Assembly (NCBI RefSeq): GCF_000621565.1
Contig: NZ_KK211307.1
Span: forward strand, 313,406-377,405
Direction of reading: 5' to 3'
Source: Butyrivibrio sp. LB2008
GTDB lineage: Bacteria > Bacillota > Clostridia > Lachnospirales > Lachnospiraceae
DNA length: 64,000 nucleotides
Part shown: positions 26,067-34,491 of the stretch, one piece after another
How the letters are laid out: the number at the start of each line of letters is the position of its first letter
Numbering within the stretch: position 1 is the stretch's first letter
Program-made: the position numbers and the translations under genes
The notes under the pieces: generated by a model
The model's input: the letters and a program-made list of their open reading frames with translations, nothing else
Told to the model about the DNA's origin: nothing
Databases searched by the model: none

Positions 26067-26702
26067 ATGGCAGACATGAGTTTGGATAATTTATCCGACA
26101 AGTATTTTGACGTGCTGAAGGAACTTGGTAATATCGGTGCCGGAAATGCGACCACAGCTCTTGCTCAGATGATCGGAACAAAGGTCGATATGTGTGTCCC
26201 CCAGGTTCGACTTCTCGATTTTAAAGATGTCGGAGACCTCATGGGGGGAGCTGAAAAGCTTATGGCAGGTATTTATCTTGCCGTTGAAGGTGATATTGAC
26301 GGAAGTATCATGTTCCTCCTTGGAAAACAGGCAGCACGACATTTGGTTGATCAGCTAATGGGGACAGGACCAAAACCTGAAGATCAGGAATTTGATGAAG
26401 TTGAGATGTCCGCACTTAAGGAAGTCGGTAATATCATTACCGGATCGTATCTCAATTCACTTTCTATGATGACAAACTTAAAACTTGTTCCATCTATTCC
26501 ATATGTTGCGATTGATATGGCTGCGGCAATACTTAGTGTTCCCGCAATCCAGTTCGGAATGATGGGTGACAAGATCCTTCTTATTGAGACACAGTTCTTT
26601 GATGAACTTAAGTTAAGCGGTTATTTTATTCTTTTACCTGATATTGAAGGTTACCGTAAAATACTCTCATCGCTTGGAATGGGAGATGTTTCAGATTCGT
26701 GA
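26067..26702 (+). CDS. cheC: CheY-P phosphatase CheC
   Basis: A 211-residue CheC with two intact active-site motifs: DVLKELGNIGAGN and SALKEVGNIITGS, each with the E-x-x-N pair. It dephosphorylates CheY-P and binds CheD, whose gene follows. Together with FliY this gives two phosphatases, as in Bacillus. The ribosome site CGGAGG lies 8-10 bases upstream. Confidence 0.93.
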   Translation: MADMSLDNLSDKYFDVLKELGNIGAGNATTALAQMIGTKVDMCVPQVRLLDFKDVGDLMGGAEKLMAGIYLAVEGDIDGSIMFLLGKQAARHLVDQLMGTGPKPEDQEFDEVEMSALKEVGNIITGSYLNSLSMMTNLKLVPSIPYVAIDMAAAILSVPAIQFGMMGDKILLIETQFFDELKLSGYFILLPDIEGYRKILSSLGMGDVSDS

Positions 26703-26712
26703 AGGGGCTAAT

Positions 26713-27198
26713 ATGAGTCAAATAATTAAGGTTGGAATGGCCGATCTGAATATTTGTGTCAGCCCCGACGGTATCACAACACTGGGGCTTGGGTCCTGTG
26801 TGGGAATTGCAGTAAGGGATCCAGTCACCAAGATTGGTGGGCTGGCGCATATAATGTTGCCGGATTCAACTGAGATTAAGAACAATTCTAATATACCTAA
26901 ATTTGCCGATACCGGAATAGAGGAACTTGTTAGGCTCATAGTTGCCAAAGGCGGTAACAGATCGCGACTTGTGGCAAAGATTGCCGGTGGTGCTCAGATG
27001 TTTGCTTTTCAATCGACAAATGCAACAATGCGTGTTGGAGACAGAAATGTTTCGGCATCACTAAAAAAGCTAAAGGAGCTTAATATTCCTGTTCTTGCTC
27101 AGGATACCGGTGAGTCGTACGGACGGACGGTAATATTTTATCCCGAAAACGGAAACTATGTCATCAGAGCCGTAGGAAGACCTGAAAAGATTATATGA
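26713..27198 (+). CDS. cheD: Chemoreceptor glutamine deamidase CheD
   Basis: A 161-residue CheD. The catalytic pair is Cys29 (GLGSCVGI) and His46 (GGLAHIMLPDS), with the downstream VAKIAGGAQMF motif. It deamidates receptor glutamines and is regulated by CheC. I chose the ATG at 26713 with GAAGGGG 6 bases upstream; longer in-frame starts would overlap cheC. The stop overlaps the next gene by 4 bases. Confidence 0.92.
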   Translation: MSQIIKVGMADLNICVSPDGITTLGLGSCVGIAVRDPVTKIGGLAHIMLPDSTEIKNNSNIPKFADTGIEELVRLIVAKGGNRSRLVAKIAGGAQMFAFQSTNATMRVGDRNVSASLKKLKELNIPVLAQDTGESYGRTVIFYPENGNYVIRAVGRPEKII

Positions 27199-27536
27199 AT
27201 ACCGATTTAGATGAACTGAAAAAAATTAATACCAAATTGATCACTCCTTTGATAGTGCTTTCTGCAACGGCTGTTGTTTCAGTATTTACGTTCTTAAAGC
27301 ACTATCCTATAGGAGAGTGGATCGTTATTGTTTTTGCTTCGGTAGTTATATTTTTGGCAATCGGACTTATTATCGAAAAGATGATCGCCAAGTTTTTAGA
27401 TATTAACTATGAAAAAGCATTAGCCGAAAAACTCGAAGCGGAAAGGCTCGAGGAAGAGGCGAGAGCCGCTATGGAAGCGGAAGGAAATGCCGGGGAAGAT
27501 GTCGATTCTATGGAAGTACACGACATTCCTCAGTAA
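27195..27536 (+). CDS. Small two-span membrane protein of the che operon
   Basis: A 113-residue protein I cannot assign to a family. It has two predicted membrane segments (residues about 14-34 and 41-61) and an acidic, Ala/Glu-rich cytoplasmic tail. It overlaps cheD by 4 bases and precedes the flagellar sigma factor by 26, so it is co-translated with the che/sigma genes. The position suggests a motility-related role, but nothing in the sequence defines it. Confidence 0.7.
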   Translation: MNTDLDELKKINTKLITPLIVLSATAVVSVFTFLKHYPIGEWIVIVFASVVIFLAIGLIIEKMIAKFLDINYEKALAEKLEAERLEEEARAAMEAEGNAGEDVDSMEVHDIPQ

Positions 27537-27562
27537 AAAAATAAAACCGGGGAAATTTACAC

Positions 27563-28336
27563 ATGGATGATGCAGCCAGAAATAAATTATGGACAGATTA
27601 TGGTAAAACCAAATCCGGTGAATTGAGAGAGCAGCTCATACTAGAGTATGCTCCTCTTGTCAAACTTGTAGCCGGAAGACTTAGCATGTATCTTGGTTTT
27701 AATGTCGAATATGATGATCTTGTAGGATATGGTATCTTTGGTCTTATTGATGCCATAGATAAATTTGATCTCATGAAAGACGTTAAGTTTGAGACTTATG
27801 CCAGTCTAAGAATCAGAGGAGCTATCCTTGATCAGATCCGTAAGATGGACTGGATTCCCAGGACAATCAGACAGCGACAGAAGAAAATCGAGACAGCTAT
27901 TAGAGAAATTGAAAAAGAAAGTGGACATATCGCCACAGACGCAGAAATTGCGGCTAAAATGGATATTACAGAGGATGAATACCAGAACTGGCAGAATCAA
28001 ATGAAGGTTACGGGGGTTGTATCCTTAAATGAGTTCATGGAGCAGGGATCGGATATTCCCGAGGACTCAAATAATTCAGGTTCAGGTTTCACAAAGCCCG
28101 AAGAGGCTATAGAAAAAGAAGAATTAAAAAAGATGTTGGCCGAATCCTTGGAACATCTCACGGACAAGGAGAAAAAGGTTATACTCTTTTACTATTATGA
28201 GGAGCTTACATTAAAGGAGATAAGTGAAGTTCTGGAGGTTTCAGAGTCGAGAGTGTCACAGCTTCACACAAAGGCGCTTCAGAAGATGCGCGAAAAGCTG
28301 GGAGACTATCTTGGGATAATCACAAATTCAAGATAG
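27563..28336 (+). CDS. fliA: Flagellar sigma factor (sigma-28, FliA/SigD type)
   Basis: A 257-residue sigma-70 family protein of the FliA/WhiG group. Region 2 (EYDDLVGYGIFGLIDAIDKFD, then TYASLRIRGAILDQIRKMDW), region 3 (TDAEIAAKMDITEDEY) and region 4 (LTLKEISEVLEVSESRVSQLH) are complete. It should transcribe late flagellar genes such as flagellin. No anti-sigma FlgM is seen in the window. Confidence 0.93.
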   Translation: MDDAARNKLWTDYGKTKSGELREQLILEYAPLVKLVAGRLSMYLGFNVEYDDLVGYGIFGLIDAIDKFDLMKDVKFETYASLRIRGAILDQIRKMDWIPRTIRQRQKKIETAIREIEKESGHIATDAEIAAKMDITEDEYQNWQNQMKVTGVVSLNEFMEQGSDIPEDSNNSGSGFTKPEEAIEKEELKKMLAESLEHLTDKEKKVILFYYYEELTLKEISEVLEVSESRVSQLHTKALQKMREKLGDYLGIITNSR

Positions 28337-28362
28337 TAAATTTTTTATGGAAGAGGTTTTGT

Positions 28363-29940
28363 ATGAACGGATATTTTCAACTCGTAAACACGCCGCAAGG
28401 AACCGGTATCAGAATTTATGCCCCTACTGACGGTGGTAAGTCCTTAAATGTCAATGTAGTTCGTGAGTATTTGGACGATAGGAAAATTCAATATGATGTA
28501 ATCAAGTTGAATGATGCTGTGAATAAGTCTGATGCAAACGTTTATCTTTTTACCGACGCTCAGGTTTTACCTGAGAGAGAAGGTGTTAAATTTGACGTTT
28601 CGAAAGATAAACTGACTGTCACGGCATTTTTCTATCCGCCTACGGAAGGCGCAGAATTGATGACGGAAACTGAATTTAGAAATTCTATAGCATATAGGAA
28701 ATTTACGTACGGAATTCAGGAAGAAAACATAAAAGCTTTTTTTGAACATAGAGAATACTGTAAGGAAATTCTTATTGCACAGGGAAAACAAGTTGTTCAG
28801 GGTAAGAATGCAAGTGTAGAATATCACTTTAATACCAATCTGAGGGCTCGTCCCACACTTAAAGAAGACGGAAGTGTTGACTATTTCCACCTTAACCTGA
28901 TCAATAATATAAACGAAGGAGATCTTCTTGCTACACTTCACAAGGAGGTTCCCGGAATTCCCGGAATAAATGTATATGGTGAAGAAATCAAACCTGCCGT
29001 AGTTAAGCCTACATTTATTAAAGCAGGTAAAAATACCATTCTTTCGGAAGATAAGCTTACTCTTAAAGCAGGCAAATCAGGTCATGTAACCCTAATCGAA
29101 GGAAGAGTCGTTGTTTCCGATGTTCTCCAGCTTGAGAATGTAGATGTTGCAACCGGAAATATCGATTATGACGGAAGTGTTGAAGTAAATGGCATTGTTG
29201 CTACGAATTTCAAAATAAAAGCCGGAGGAAATATCATTGTACGCGGAATTGTAGAAGGCGCCGTTCTTGATGCAGGTGCCGATATAGTTCTTGAGTGCGG
29301 AGCAAAGGCCGGAGGAAATATTAAGGCCGGAGGAAATATCGTTACAAGATTTATTGAGAATGCTAATGTCAGCGCCAGAGGCTGCATAACCAGTGAATGT
29401 ATACTTCATTCCAATGTTTCTTCGGGAACTGAAGTAAATGTTACCGGACGAAGAGGCTTTATTGCCGGCGGAAGAGTAAGTGCCGCAGACAAGATACAGG
29501 CTAAAGTTCTCGGATCTGAGATGGGGGCAAATACGATAATCGAAGTTGGGGCAGATCCGCAGCTTAAGCAAAGACTCAAGGAACTTCAAAAAGAAATGAC
29601 TGAAGCACAAAAGAGTATAGAGAGCATTAAACCTACTATCGAGGGCTTTACCAAGATGCTCAAGGCGGGAGCTAAGTTTAGTCCTCAGCAGGTTGAAAGT
29701 GCCAAGAAGCTCATTGAGTTAAACAAGACACTTACAGAACAGATTCAGGATAATTCTGAAGAATATTCAACTCTGATGGAAAGACTTGCGGAAGCAAAAG
29801 AAGCTGAAGTTATTGTTGAGGGGACAGCATATCCGGGGACTACCGTAAACATTGGAGAGTTATCCATGATCGTAAAGAAACCTGTTCAGTACAGCAAGTT
29901 TGTTGTAAAGGAAGGAGATGTAAGGTTAGCACCTATCTAA
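28363..29940 (+). CDS. FapA family (DUF342) protein
   Basis: A 525-residue DUF342 protein. The N-terminal domain is followed by a right-handed beta-helix of short glycine-rich turns (AGGNIIVRGIVEGA, AGGNIKAGGNIV; residues about 260-390) and a C-terminal coiled coil (about 400-490). FapA-like proteins are membrane- or cell-pole-associated polymers; in Firmicutes the gene commonly follows the flagellar sigma factor, as here. The exact function in motility is not known. The family call is firm. Confidence 0.85.
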   Translation: MNGYFQLVNTPQGTGIRIYAPTDGGKSLNVNVVREYLDDRKIQYDVIKLNDAVNKSDANVYLFTDAQVLPEREGVKFDVSKDKLTVTAFFYPPTEGAELMTETEFRNSIAYRKFTYGIQEENIKAFFEHREYCKEILIAQGKQVVQGKNASVEYHFNTNLRARPTLKEDGSVDYFHLNLINNINEGDLLATLHKEVPGIPGINVYGEEIKPAVVKPTFIKAGKNTILSEDKLTLKAGKSGHVTLIEGRVVVSDVLQLENVDVATGNIDYDGSVEVNGIVATNFKIKAGGNIIVRGIVEGAVLDAGADIVLECGAKAGGNIKAGGNIVTRFIENANVSARGCITSECILHSNVSSGTEVNVTGRRGFIAGGRVSAADKIQAKVLGSEMGANTIIEVGADPQLKQRLKELQKEMTEAQKSIESIKPTIEGFTKMLKAGAKFSPQQVESAKKLIELNKTLTEQIQDNSEEYSTLMERLAEAKEAEVIVEGTAYPGTTVNIGELSMIVKKPVQYSKFVVKEGDVRLAPI

Positions 29941-29955
29941 ACGGAGGAGAGAACC

Positions 29956-30351
29956 ATGTCAATAAACAGGATTGACTTTGGCGTGATCGCTGCTTCCAAT
30001 GAAGTATCTGCGGTGAAAGCGTCAGAGGATGCACGTCCCATGATGGACAGACAGAACTTTCAGACTCAGTTTAACGAAGAAGTCGATAACCAGAGAAACT
30101 CAGTCATTCAGAAAGACGACGTTAGCGGAGCAAAGGTTTCTGCCGATGCCGGCGAAAAAGGCGGCAATGAGTACATGGGGGACGGCGGAAAGAATAGGAA
30201 GAAGAAACAGGACGAAAAGAATGAGAATAATCCCATTTTAGAAAGGCAGCTATCTGTTGAGAAGATGGAAAAGATCTCGGAGCACATGCTCGATAGAAAT
30301 GGAAAGCCTGTAGATCTTGGTATTTCTCACGGTTTTGATTTGAAGATTTAA
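29956..30351 (+). CDS. Uncharacterised hydrophilic protein after fapA
   Basis: A 131-residue, highly charged protein with no membrane segment or recognisable domain. The N-terminal INRIDFGVIAASNEVSAVK resembles export- or secretion-type N-termini only loosely. The centre is Asn/Lys/Glu-rich and probably disordered, and the end (ILERQLSVEKMEKISEHMLD) could form a helix. GGAGG precedes the ATG. It closes the fla/che operon; I do not recognise it. Confidence 0.7.
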   Translation: MSINRIDFGVIAASNEVSAVKASEDARPMMDRQNFQTQFNEEVDNQRNSVIQKDDVSGAKVSADAGEKGGNEYMGDGGKNRKKKQDEKNENNPILERQLSVEKMEKISEHMLDRNGKPVDLGISHGFDLKI

Positions 30352-30368
30352 CATTTCTATATTATAAT
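30340..30368 (+). promoter_or_regulatory. Promoter before the SwrB-like gene
   Basis: TTGAAG (30340-30345), 17-base spacer, TATAAT (30363-30368). It begins within the last codons of the preceding gene and would allow 30418-32245 to be transcribed apart from the fla/che operon. Confidence 0.55.
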
Positions 30369-30417
30369 GGTGAAAACGGGCTCGGTGCCTGAATTTATAA
30401 CTTACATAGGCGGATAA

Positions 30418-31368
30418 ATGATTAGTATTACAGAGATTGTTCTCATCGTTGTCGGACTTGCGGCAATAATATTGGGTTATCTTCTTCCTGCAGGAAAAGA
30501 ATTAGACGAAGAAGACAAGTTGCTCATGGAGAGAGAAATCCGTGAGCTTGTTCGTCGTGAAGTCGAAGATCAGCGAGATAACATCGAAAATATTGTGGAT
30601 GATACCATAGACAATTCTTTGGACAGAACAGAAAGGGCTATGGAGCGTATATCCAATGAGAAGATGTCCGCTATCGGAGAATATTCCGATACTGTGATCA
30701 ATGATATTCACAAAAACCATGATGAAGTTATGTTTATGTATGACATGCTCAATGACAAACATAAGAATCTTACTTCAGTGGTTTCCGAAGTTACAAAGAA
30801 AGCCGATGAGGCCAAGAAAGTTGTGAAAGAAGTTGAGGAGAAAATCATCACTCCCCAGGAAGTTCTTTCCGATATAACTTTAAATGTTCCGGAGAAGCCT
30901 TTAAACAGGACCGTTCCGGTGAATGTTCCTTCAAGTACTTCACAGGGAAATATTCCGGCATTAAATTCAAATACCAATGCTAATTTGAATCCCAATGCTG
31001 AAAAAGAGCTTTCGATGAAACTTGAAAAGATCACAGCCAAAGTTATTACTCCCGAAGAAGCCATGGGGCTTCATGTTGTGGGAAGCACTCAAACTGCTGA
31101 AGAGGAACAGCAATTACAGCAGGAGCAGTCTGCCAATGCCAAAGTTGTTCCGATTACTGAAGCTGTCAGAGTTGAAGCAAAGAGCACCAATCCCGATAAG
31201 AACATGAAAGAACTTACAGTCACGGATCCGATTTCTCAAAATCGCCAGATTATTGAGATGCATAAAGCCGGAAAGTCCAATATGGTAATCGCAAGAGAAC
31301 TTGGACTTGGTATCGGAGAAGTTAAGCTTGTTATCGATCTTTCCAATAAGCATAGAAAAGTTAAGTGA
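30418..31368 (+). CDS. SwrB/DUF6115-like membrane protein
   Basis: A 316-residue protein with one N-terminal membrane segment (residues 3-23), a coiled-coil region (about 30-145), a variable linker and a C-terminal helix-turn-helix-like unit (IEMHKAGKSNMVIARELGLG, then GEVKLVIDLSNKH). This layout matches SwrB/YlxL of Bacillus and DUF6115 proteins, which lie at the end of fla/che operons, directly before rpsB. SwrB promotes export-gate activation. Orthology is inferred from layout and position, not from strong sequence identity. Confidence 0.7.
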   Translation: MISITEIVLIVVGLAAIILGYLLPAGKELDEEDKLLMEREIRELVRREVEDQRDNIENIVDDTIDNSLDRTERAMERISNEKMSAIGEYSDTVINDIHKNHDEVMFMYDMLNDKHKNLTSVVSEVTKKADEAKKVVKEVEEKIITPQEVLSDITLNVPEKPLNRTVPVNVPSSTSQGNIPALNSNTNANLNPNAEKELSMKLEKITAKVITPEEAMGLHVVGSTQTAEEEQQLQQEQSANAKVVPITEAVRVEAKSTNPDKNMKELTVTDPISQNRQIIEMHKAGKSNMVIARELGLGIGEVKLVIDLSNKHRKVK

Positions 31369-31381
31369 GGATTTTCTTTAA

Positions 31382-32245
31382 ATGAAACTTAAGTATTACC
31401 TTAGGGGAATGGGCATCGGTGTTATACTTACGGCAATTATCATGGGCTTCGCTCTCGGAGCCAGGAATGCCCCTGTAAGTGATGCTGAGGTAATTGAGAA
31501 GGCCAAAGGTCTCGGCATGGTTGAAGGAGGCGTTTTGTCTGATTATTCGGGAGAAGACGGAAGTGTCCAACAGACACCCGATGAGCCAAAAGCTCCGGAA
31601 ACACCGGATATGTCGGATTCATACTCGCCTGCAGCGGATAACGGAACGGATTTAACAGAGAATATCGGAACGGATTTAACAGAGAATATCGGAACGGATT
31701 CTGCTTTATCAGGTGCTTCAACTACAGATCTTGTCAAAGTCACTGATATCAAAGAGAATAGTCCTGTTTCAAACAGTGCCGGTGGTTCTTTGGACAGAAC
31801 CACTTCATCGGCAAGTTCTTTTAAAAGCACAAAAACTGATGAAAAAGATTTGAAAGACAATAATAAAGATAAAAAAACATCCGATCTAAAAACAGAATCC
31901 AAAGTAAAGGAAGAAGAACAGGAATCGGATGAACCCGAAGAGGAAGAGGAACGCAAGGAACCTGAACAACAGCCCGATACAACACCTGCTGCTCCAAGTA
32001 CTACACCTGCGGTTTCGAGTACCACACCTGCACCGTCAGGCGAAATGATTGAGATCACGATCCCCGGCGGAAGTGGCTCTGACAAAGTTGCGAGCATTTT
32101 AAAAGATGCAGGACTTGTTGATGATGCGGTTGCATTTAATAAATACCTGATACAGAACAAAGTTGACCGTAAGATAAGGTCGGGAAAAAAGGTATTTCCT
32201 GCAAATGCTACGTATGATCAGATAGCCGATATTATTGTGAGATAA
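31382..32245 (+). CDS. Membrane-anchored protein with MltG/LysM-like C-terminus
   Basis: A 287-residue protein: a signal-anchor (residues 8-26), a long acidic Ser/Thr/Glu/Pro linker and a 65-residue C-terminal domain (ITIPGGSGSDKVASILKDAG, DDAVAFNKYL, IRSGKKVFPANATYDQIADI). The C-terminal part resembles the LysM-like domain that precedes the catalytic domain of MltG lytic transglycosylases. The catalytic domain itself is missing. The linker contains a 24-base tandem repeat (31643-31700). Role unknown; attachment to or sensing of peptidoglycan is an inference. Confidence 0.65.
   Translation: MKLKYYLRGMGIGVILTAIIMGFALGARNAPVSDAEVIEKAKGLGMVEGGVLSDYSGEDGSVQQTPDEPKAPETPDMSDSYSPAADNGTDLTENIGTDLTENIGTDSALSGASTTDLVKVTDIKENSPVSNSAGGSLDRTTSSASSFKSTKTDEKDLKDNNKDKKTSDLKTESKVKEEEQESDEPEEEEERKEPEQQPDTTPAAPSTTPAVSSTTPAPSGEMIEITIPGGSGSDKVASILKDAGLVDDAVAFNKYLIQNKVDRKIRSGKKVFPANATYDQIADIIVR
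31643..31700 (+). repeat. 24-bp in-frame tandem repeat, 2.4 copies
   Basis: The unit starting GGAACGGATTTAACAGAG occurs at 31643-31666 and 31667-31690, with a partial copy at 31691-31700. It encodes the repeated peptide GTDLTENI and could vary in copy number by slippage without breaking the frame. Confidence 0.85.
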
Positions 32246-32269
32246 CATTAAATTAAAAATGAAGTTTGA

Positions 32270-32305
32270 AATGCTGCGAAAACTAAGTTATTTCGCAGCA
32301 TTTTT
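32270..32305 (+). terminator. Terminator before rpsB
   Basis: A perfect 12-base-pair stem (AATGCTGCGAAA with TTTCGCAGCATT) followed by T's. It separates the motility-associated genes from the ribosomal-protein operon. Confidence 0.85.
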
Positions 32306-32307
32306 AC

Positions 32308-32336
32308 TTGAAATAAGTATTTTCTTGTGCTATAGT
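32308..32336 (+). promoter_or_regulatory. Promoter of rpsB
   Basis: TTGAAA (32308-32313), 17-base spacer, TATAGT (32331-32336). The start site would be near 32343, giving an untranslated leader of about 180 bases before the ATG at 32525. Confidence 0.75.
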
Positions 32337-32449
32337 TAAAAAGCTGTGTTCATAGGTATGTTTATGCCTATTTCACGGCAGAAACAAATATGCACGTGCA
32401 TTTAATTCCTTTTCCGGTGTCGGTTTCTTCGATCAGAATAGGAGCTCTG

Positions 32450-32479
32450 TATATCAGAAAACGCGCTGATATATTTTTT
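32450..32479 (+). promoter_or_regulatory. Terminator-like attenuator in the rpsB leader
   Basis: TATATCAG (32450-32457) pairs with CTGATATA (32466-32473), followed by six T's, 45 bases before the rpsB start. This is the form of a weak intrinsic terminator inside the leader. With the 100 bases of sequence upstream it could act as an autoregulatory or attenuation structure for ribosomal protein S2. Confidence 0.5.
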
Positions 32480-32524
32480 GAGCCAAGGATGCACGGAAGA
32501 TTTTAACCAAATGGAGGTAATATC

Positions 32525-33280
32525 ATGAGCGTTGTATCAATGAAGCAGTTACTTGAAGCAGGTGTTCACTTTGGACATCAGACAAGAAGATGGAACCCTA
32601 AAATGGCTCCTTACATCTTCACAGAGAGAAACGGAATCCACATCATCGATCTTCAGAAGTCAGTTGTTAAGGTTGATGAGGCTTACAAGGCAGTTTTCGA
32701 GATTGCACAGCAGGGTGGAACAATCCTTTTCGTAGGAACAAAGAAGCAGGCACAGGACGCTGTTAAGACAGAGGCTGAGCGTTGCGGTATGTACTACATC
32801 AACGAGAGATGGCTCGGTGGAATGCTTACAAACTTCAAGACAATCCAGAGCAGAATCGCAAGAATGAAGACTATCGAGAAGATGCAGGAAGATGGAACAT
32901 TCGAAGTTCTTCCCAAGAAGGAAGTTGCTCAGCTCAAGAAAGAGCTTGCTAAGCTTCAGGCTAACCTTGGCGGAATCAGAGACATGAAGAGAATTCCCGA
33001 TGCTATTTTCGTAGTAGATCCTAAGAAGGAAAGAATCTGCATCCAGGAAGCTGAGTCTCTTGGAATTACTCTTATCGGTATCGCTGATACAAACTGCGAT
33101 CCTGAAGAGCTTGACTTCATCATCCCCGGTAACGATGACGCTATCAGAGCAGTAAAGCTTATCGTTGGTAAGATGGCTGACGCTGTTATCGAAGCTAACC
33201 AGGGTGCTGAGGCTGACGTTGCAGCTGATTTCGTTGCAGAGGCAGCTGAGGACATCGAAGAAGTTGCAGATGCAGAGTAA
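32525..33280 (+). CDS. rpsB: 30S ribosomal protein S2
   Basis: A 251-residue S2 beginning [20 protein letters not shown], with [35 protein letters not shown] and the [12 protein letters not shown] and IALADTN-like ([20 protein letters not shown]) motifs. The acidic C-terminal tail is normal for clostridia. AAATGGAGG lies upstream of the ATG. It forms the usual pair with tsf. Confidence 0.97.
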   Translation: MSVVSMKQLLEAGVHFGHQTRRWNPKMAPYIFTERNGIHIIDLQKSVVKVDEAYKAVFEIAQQGGTILFVGTKKQAQDAVKTEAERCGMYYINERWLGGMLTNFKTIQSRIARMKTIEKMQEDGTFEVLPKKEVAQLKKELAKLQANLGGIRDMKRIPDAIFVVDPKKERICIQEAESLGITLIGIADTNCDPEELDFIIPGNDDAIRAVKLIVGKMADAVIEANQGAEADVAADFVAEAAEDIEEVADAE

Positions 33281-33311
33281 TTAATAGATTGATTTTTTGA
33301 ACTAAATTGGT

Positions 33312-33338
33312 GCAGCCAATCATTATATGGTTGGCTGC
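33312..33338 (+). promoter_or_regulatory. Intergenic hairpin between rpsB and tsf
   Basis: GCAGCCAA (33312-33319) pairs with TTGGCTGC (33331-33338), with no T-run after it. It probably stabilises or processes the rpsB-tsf message rather than ending it. Confidence 0.5.
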
Positions 33339-33364
33339 TATTATAAAAACGGAGGAAAATACAC

Positions 33365-34318
33365 ATGGCTATCACAGCAGCAATGGTTAAAGAATTGCGT
33401 GAGTCTACCGGTGCAGGAATGATGGAATGCAAGAAGGCTCTTACAGAAACTAACGGAGATATGGATGCAGCAGTTGAATTCCTTAGAAAGAACGGAATTA
33501 TGAAGGCTGAGAAGAAAGCCAGCAGAATCGCTGCAGAAGGTCTTACAAGAGTCGTTCTTAAGGATGACAAGACAGCAGCAGTTGTAGAAGTTAACTCAGA
33601 GACAGACTTCGTTGCAAAGAACGAGCAGTTCCAGAGCTTCGTTGAAGCTGTTGCTCAGCAGGCAGTTAATTCAGATGCTAAGGATCTTGAGTCATTCATG
33701 GCTGAGAAGTGGAACGCTGATGAGTCTAAGACTGTTAACGATGCACTTATTGAGATCACAGCTGTTATCAGCGAGAAGCTCAGCATCAGACGTTTCGAGA
33801 AGGTTGTTGCTACAAACGGTATCGTAGTTCCTTACGTACACGGAAACGGAAGAATTTCTGTTATCGTTGAGGCTGAGACAGATGTAGTTAACGACGACAT
33901 CAAGGAAGCTGTAAAGAATGTTGCTATGCAGGTTGCAGCTCTTAATCCTAAGTATGTTGCAACTGAGGATGTTTCTCAGGAATACAGAGACCACGAGAAG
34001 GAAATCCTTCTTGCTCAGGCACTTAAAGAGAACGAGGAGCTTCCTGAAGGAAAGAGAAAGCCTCAGGAGATCATCGAGAAGATGCTTGTTGGACGTCTAA
34101 ACAAAGAGCTTAAGGAAATCTGCCTTAACGAGCAGGTATTCGTAAAAGCTGAGGATGGAAAGCAGACAGTTGGTCAGTACATCGCTAAGGTAGGTAAGGA
34201 CAATAACGCTAATCTTTCTATCAAGAAATTCGTACGTTTCGAGACAGGTGAAGGTATCGAGAAGAAGAACGAGAACTTCGCTGAGGAAGTTGCTAAGCAG
34301 GCTGCCGGTCTCAACTAA
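33365..34318 (+). CDS. tsf: Translation elongation factor Ts
   Basis: A 317-residue EF-Ts, the nucleotide-exchange factor for EF-Tu. The N-terminal UBA-like domain and signature (VKELRESTGAGMMECKKAL), the NSETDFVAKNEQF motif and the C-terminal dimerisation region are present. CGGAGG precedes the ATG at 33365. A strong terminator follows. Confidence 0.97.
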   Translation: MAITAAMVKELRESTGAGMMECKKALTETNGDMDAAVEFLRKNGIMKAEKKASRIAAEGLTRVVLKDDKTAAVVEVNSETDFVAKNEQFQSFVEAVAQQAVNSDAKDLESFMAEKWNADESKTVNDALIEITAVISEKLSIRRFEKVVATNGIVVPYVHGNGRISVIVEAETDVVNDDIKEAVKNVAMQVAALNPKYVATEDVSQEYRDHEKEILLAQALKENEELPEGKRKPQEIIEKMLVGRLNKELKEICLNEQVFVKAEDGKQTVGQYIAKVGKDNNANLSIKKFVRFETGEGIEKKNENFAEEVAKQAAGLN

Positions 34319-34334
34319 TAATCTTAAAATTATT

Positions 34335-34365
34335 AATGAGCTTCGGATTTCCGGAGCTCATTTTT
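34335..34365 (+). terminator. Terminator after tsf
   Basis: A long stem (AATGAGCT with AGCTCATT, plus an inner CGG/CCG) followed by five T's. Confidence 0.88.
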
Positions 34366-34429
34366 CTTAAAATAGACTAGTTTTGCCCACCAAACCTTTG
34401 GCACAAATGGGCTAAGATGTCTTTAATTT

Positions 34430-34458
34430 TTATCAAAAATAGCCTATACTGTTATAGT
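34430..34458 (+). promoter_or_regulatory. Promoter of minCDE
   Basis: TTATCA (34430-34435), 17-base spacer, TATAGT (34453-34458). A short inverted repeat (ATACT-N5-AGTAT) overlaps the -10 box. Confidence 0.55.
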
Positions 34459-34491
34459 ATGGATTTTTAAAAAGGTTGGGTGAATTAAACA

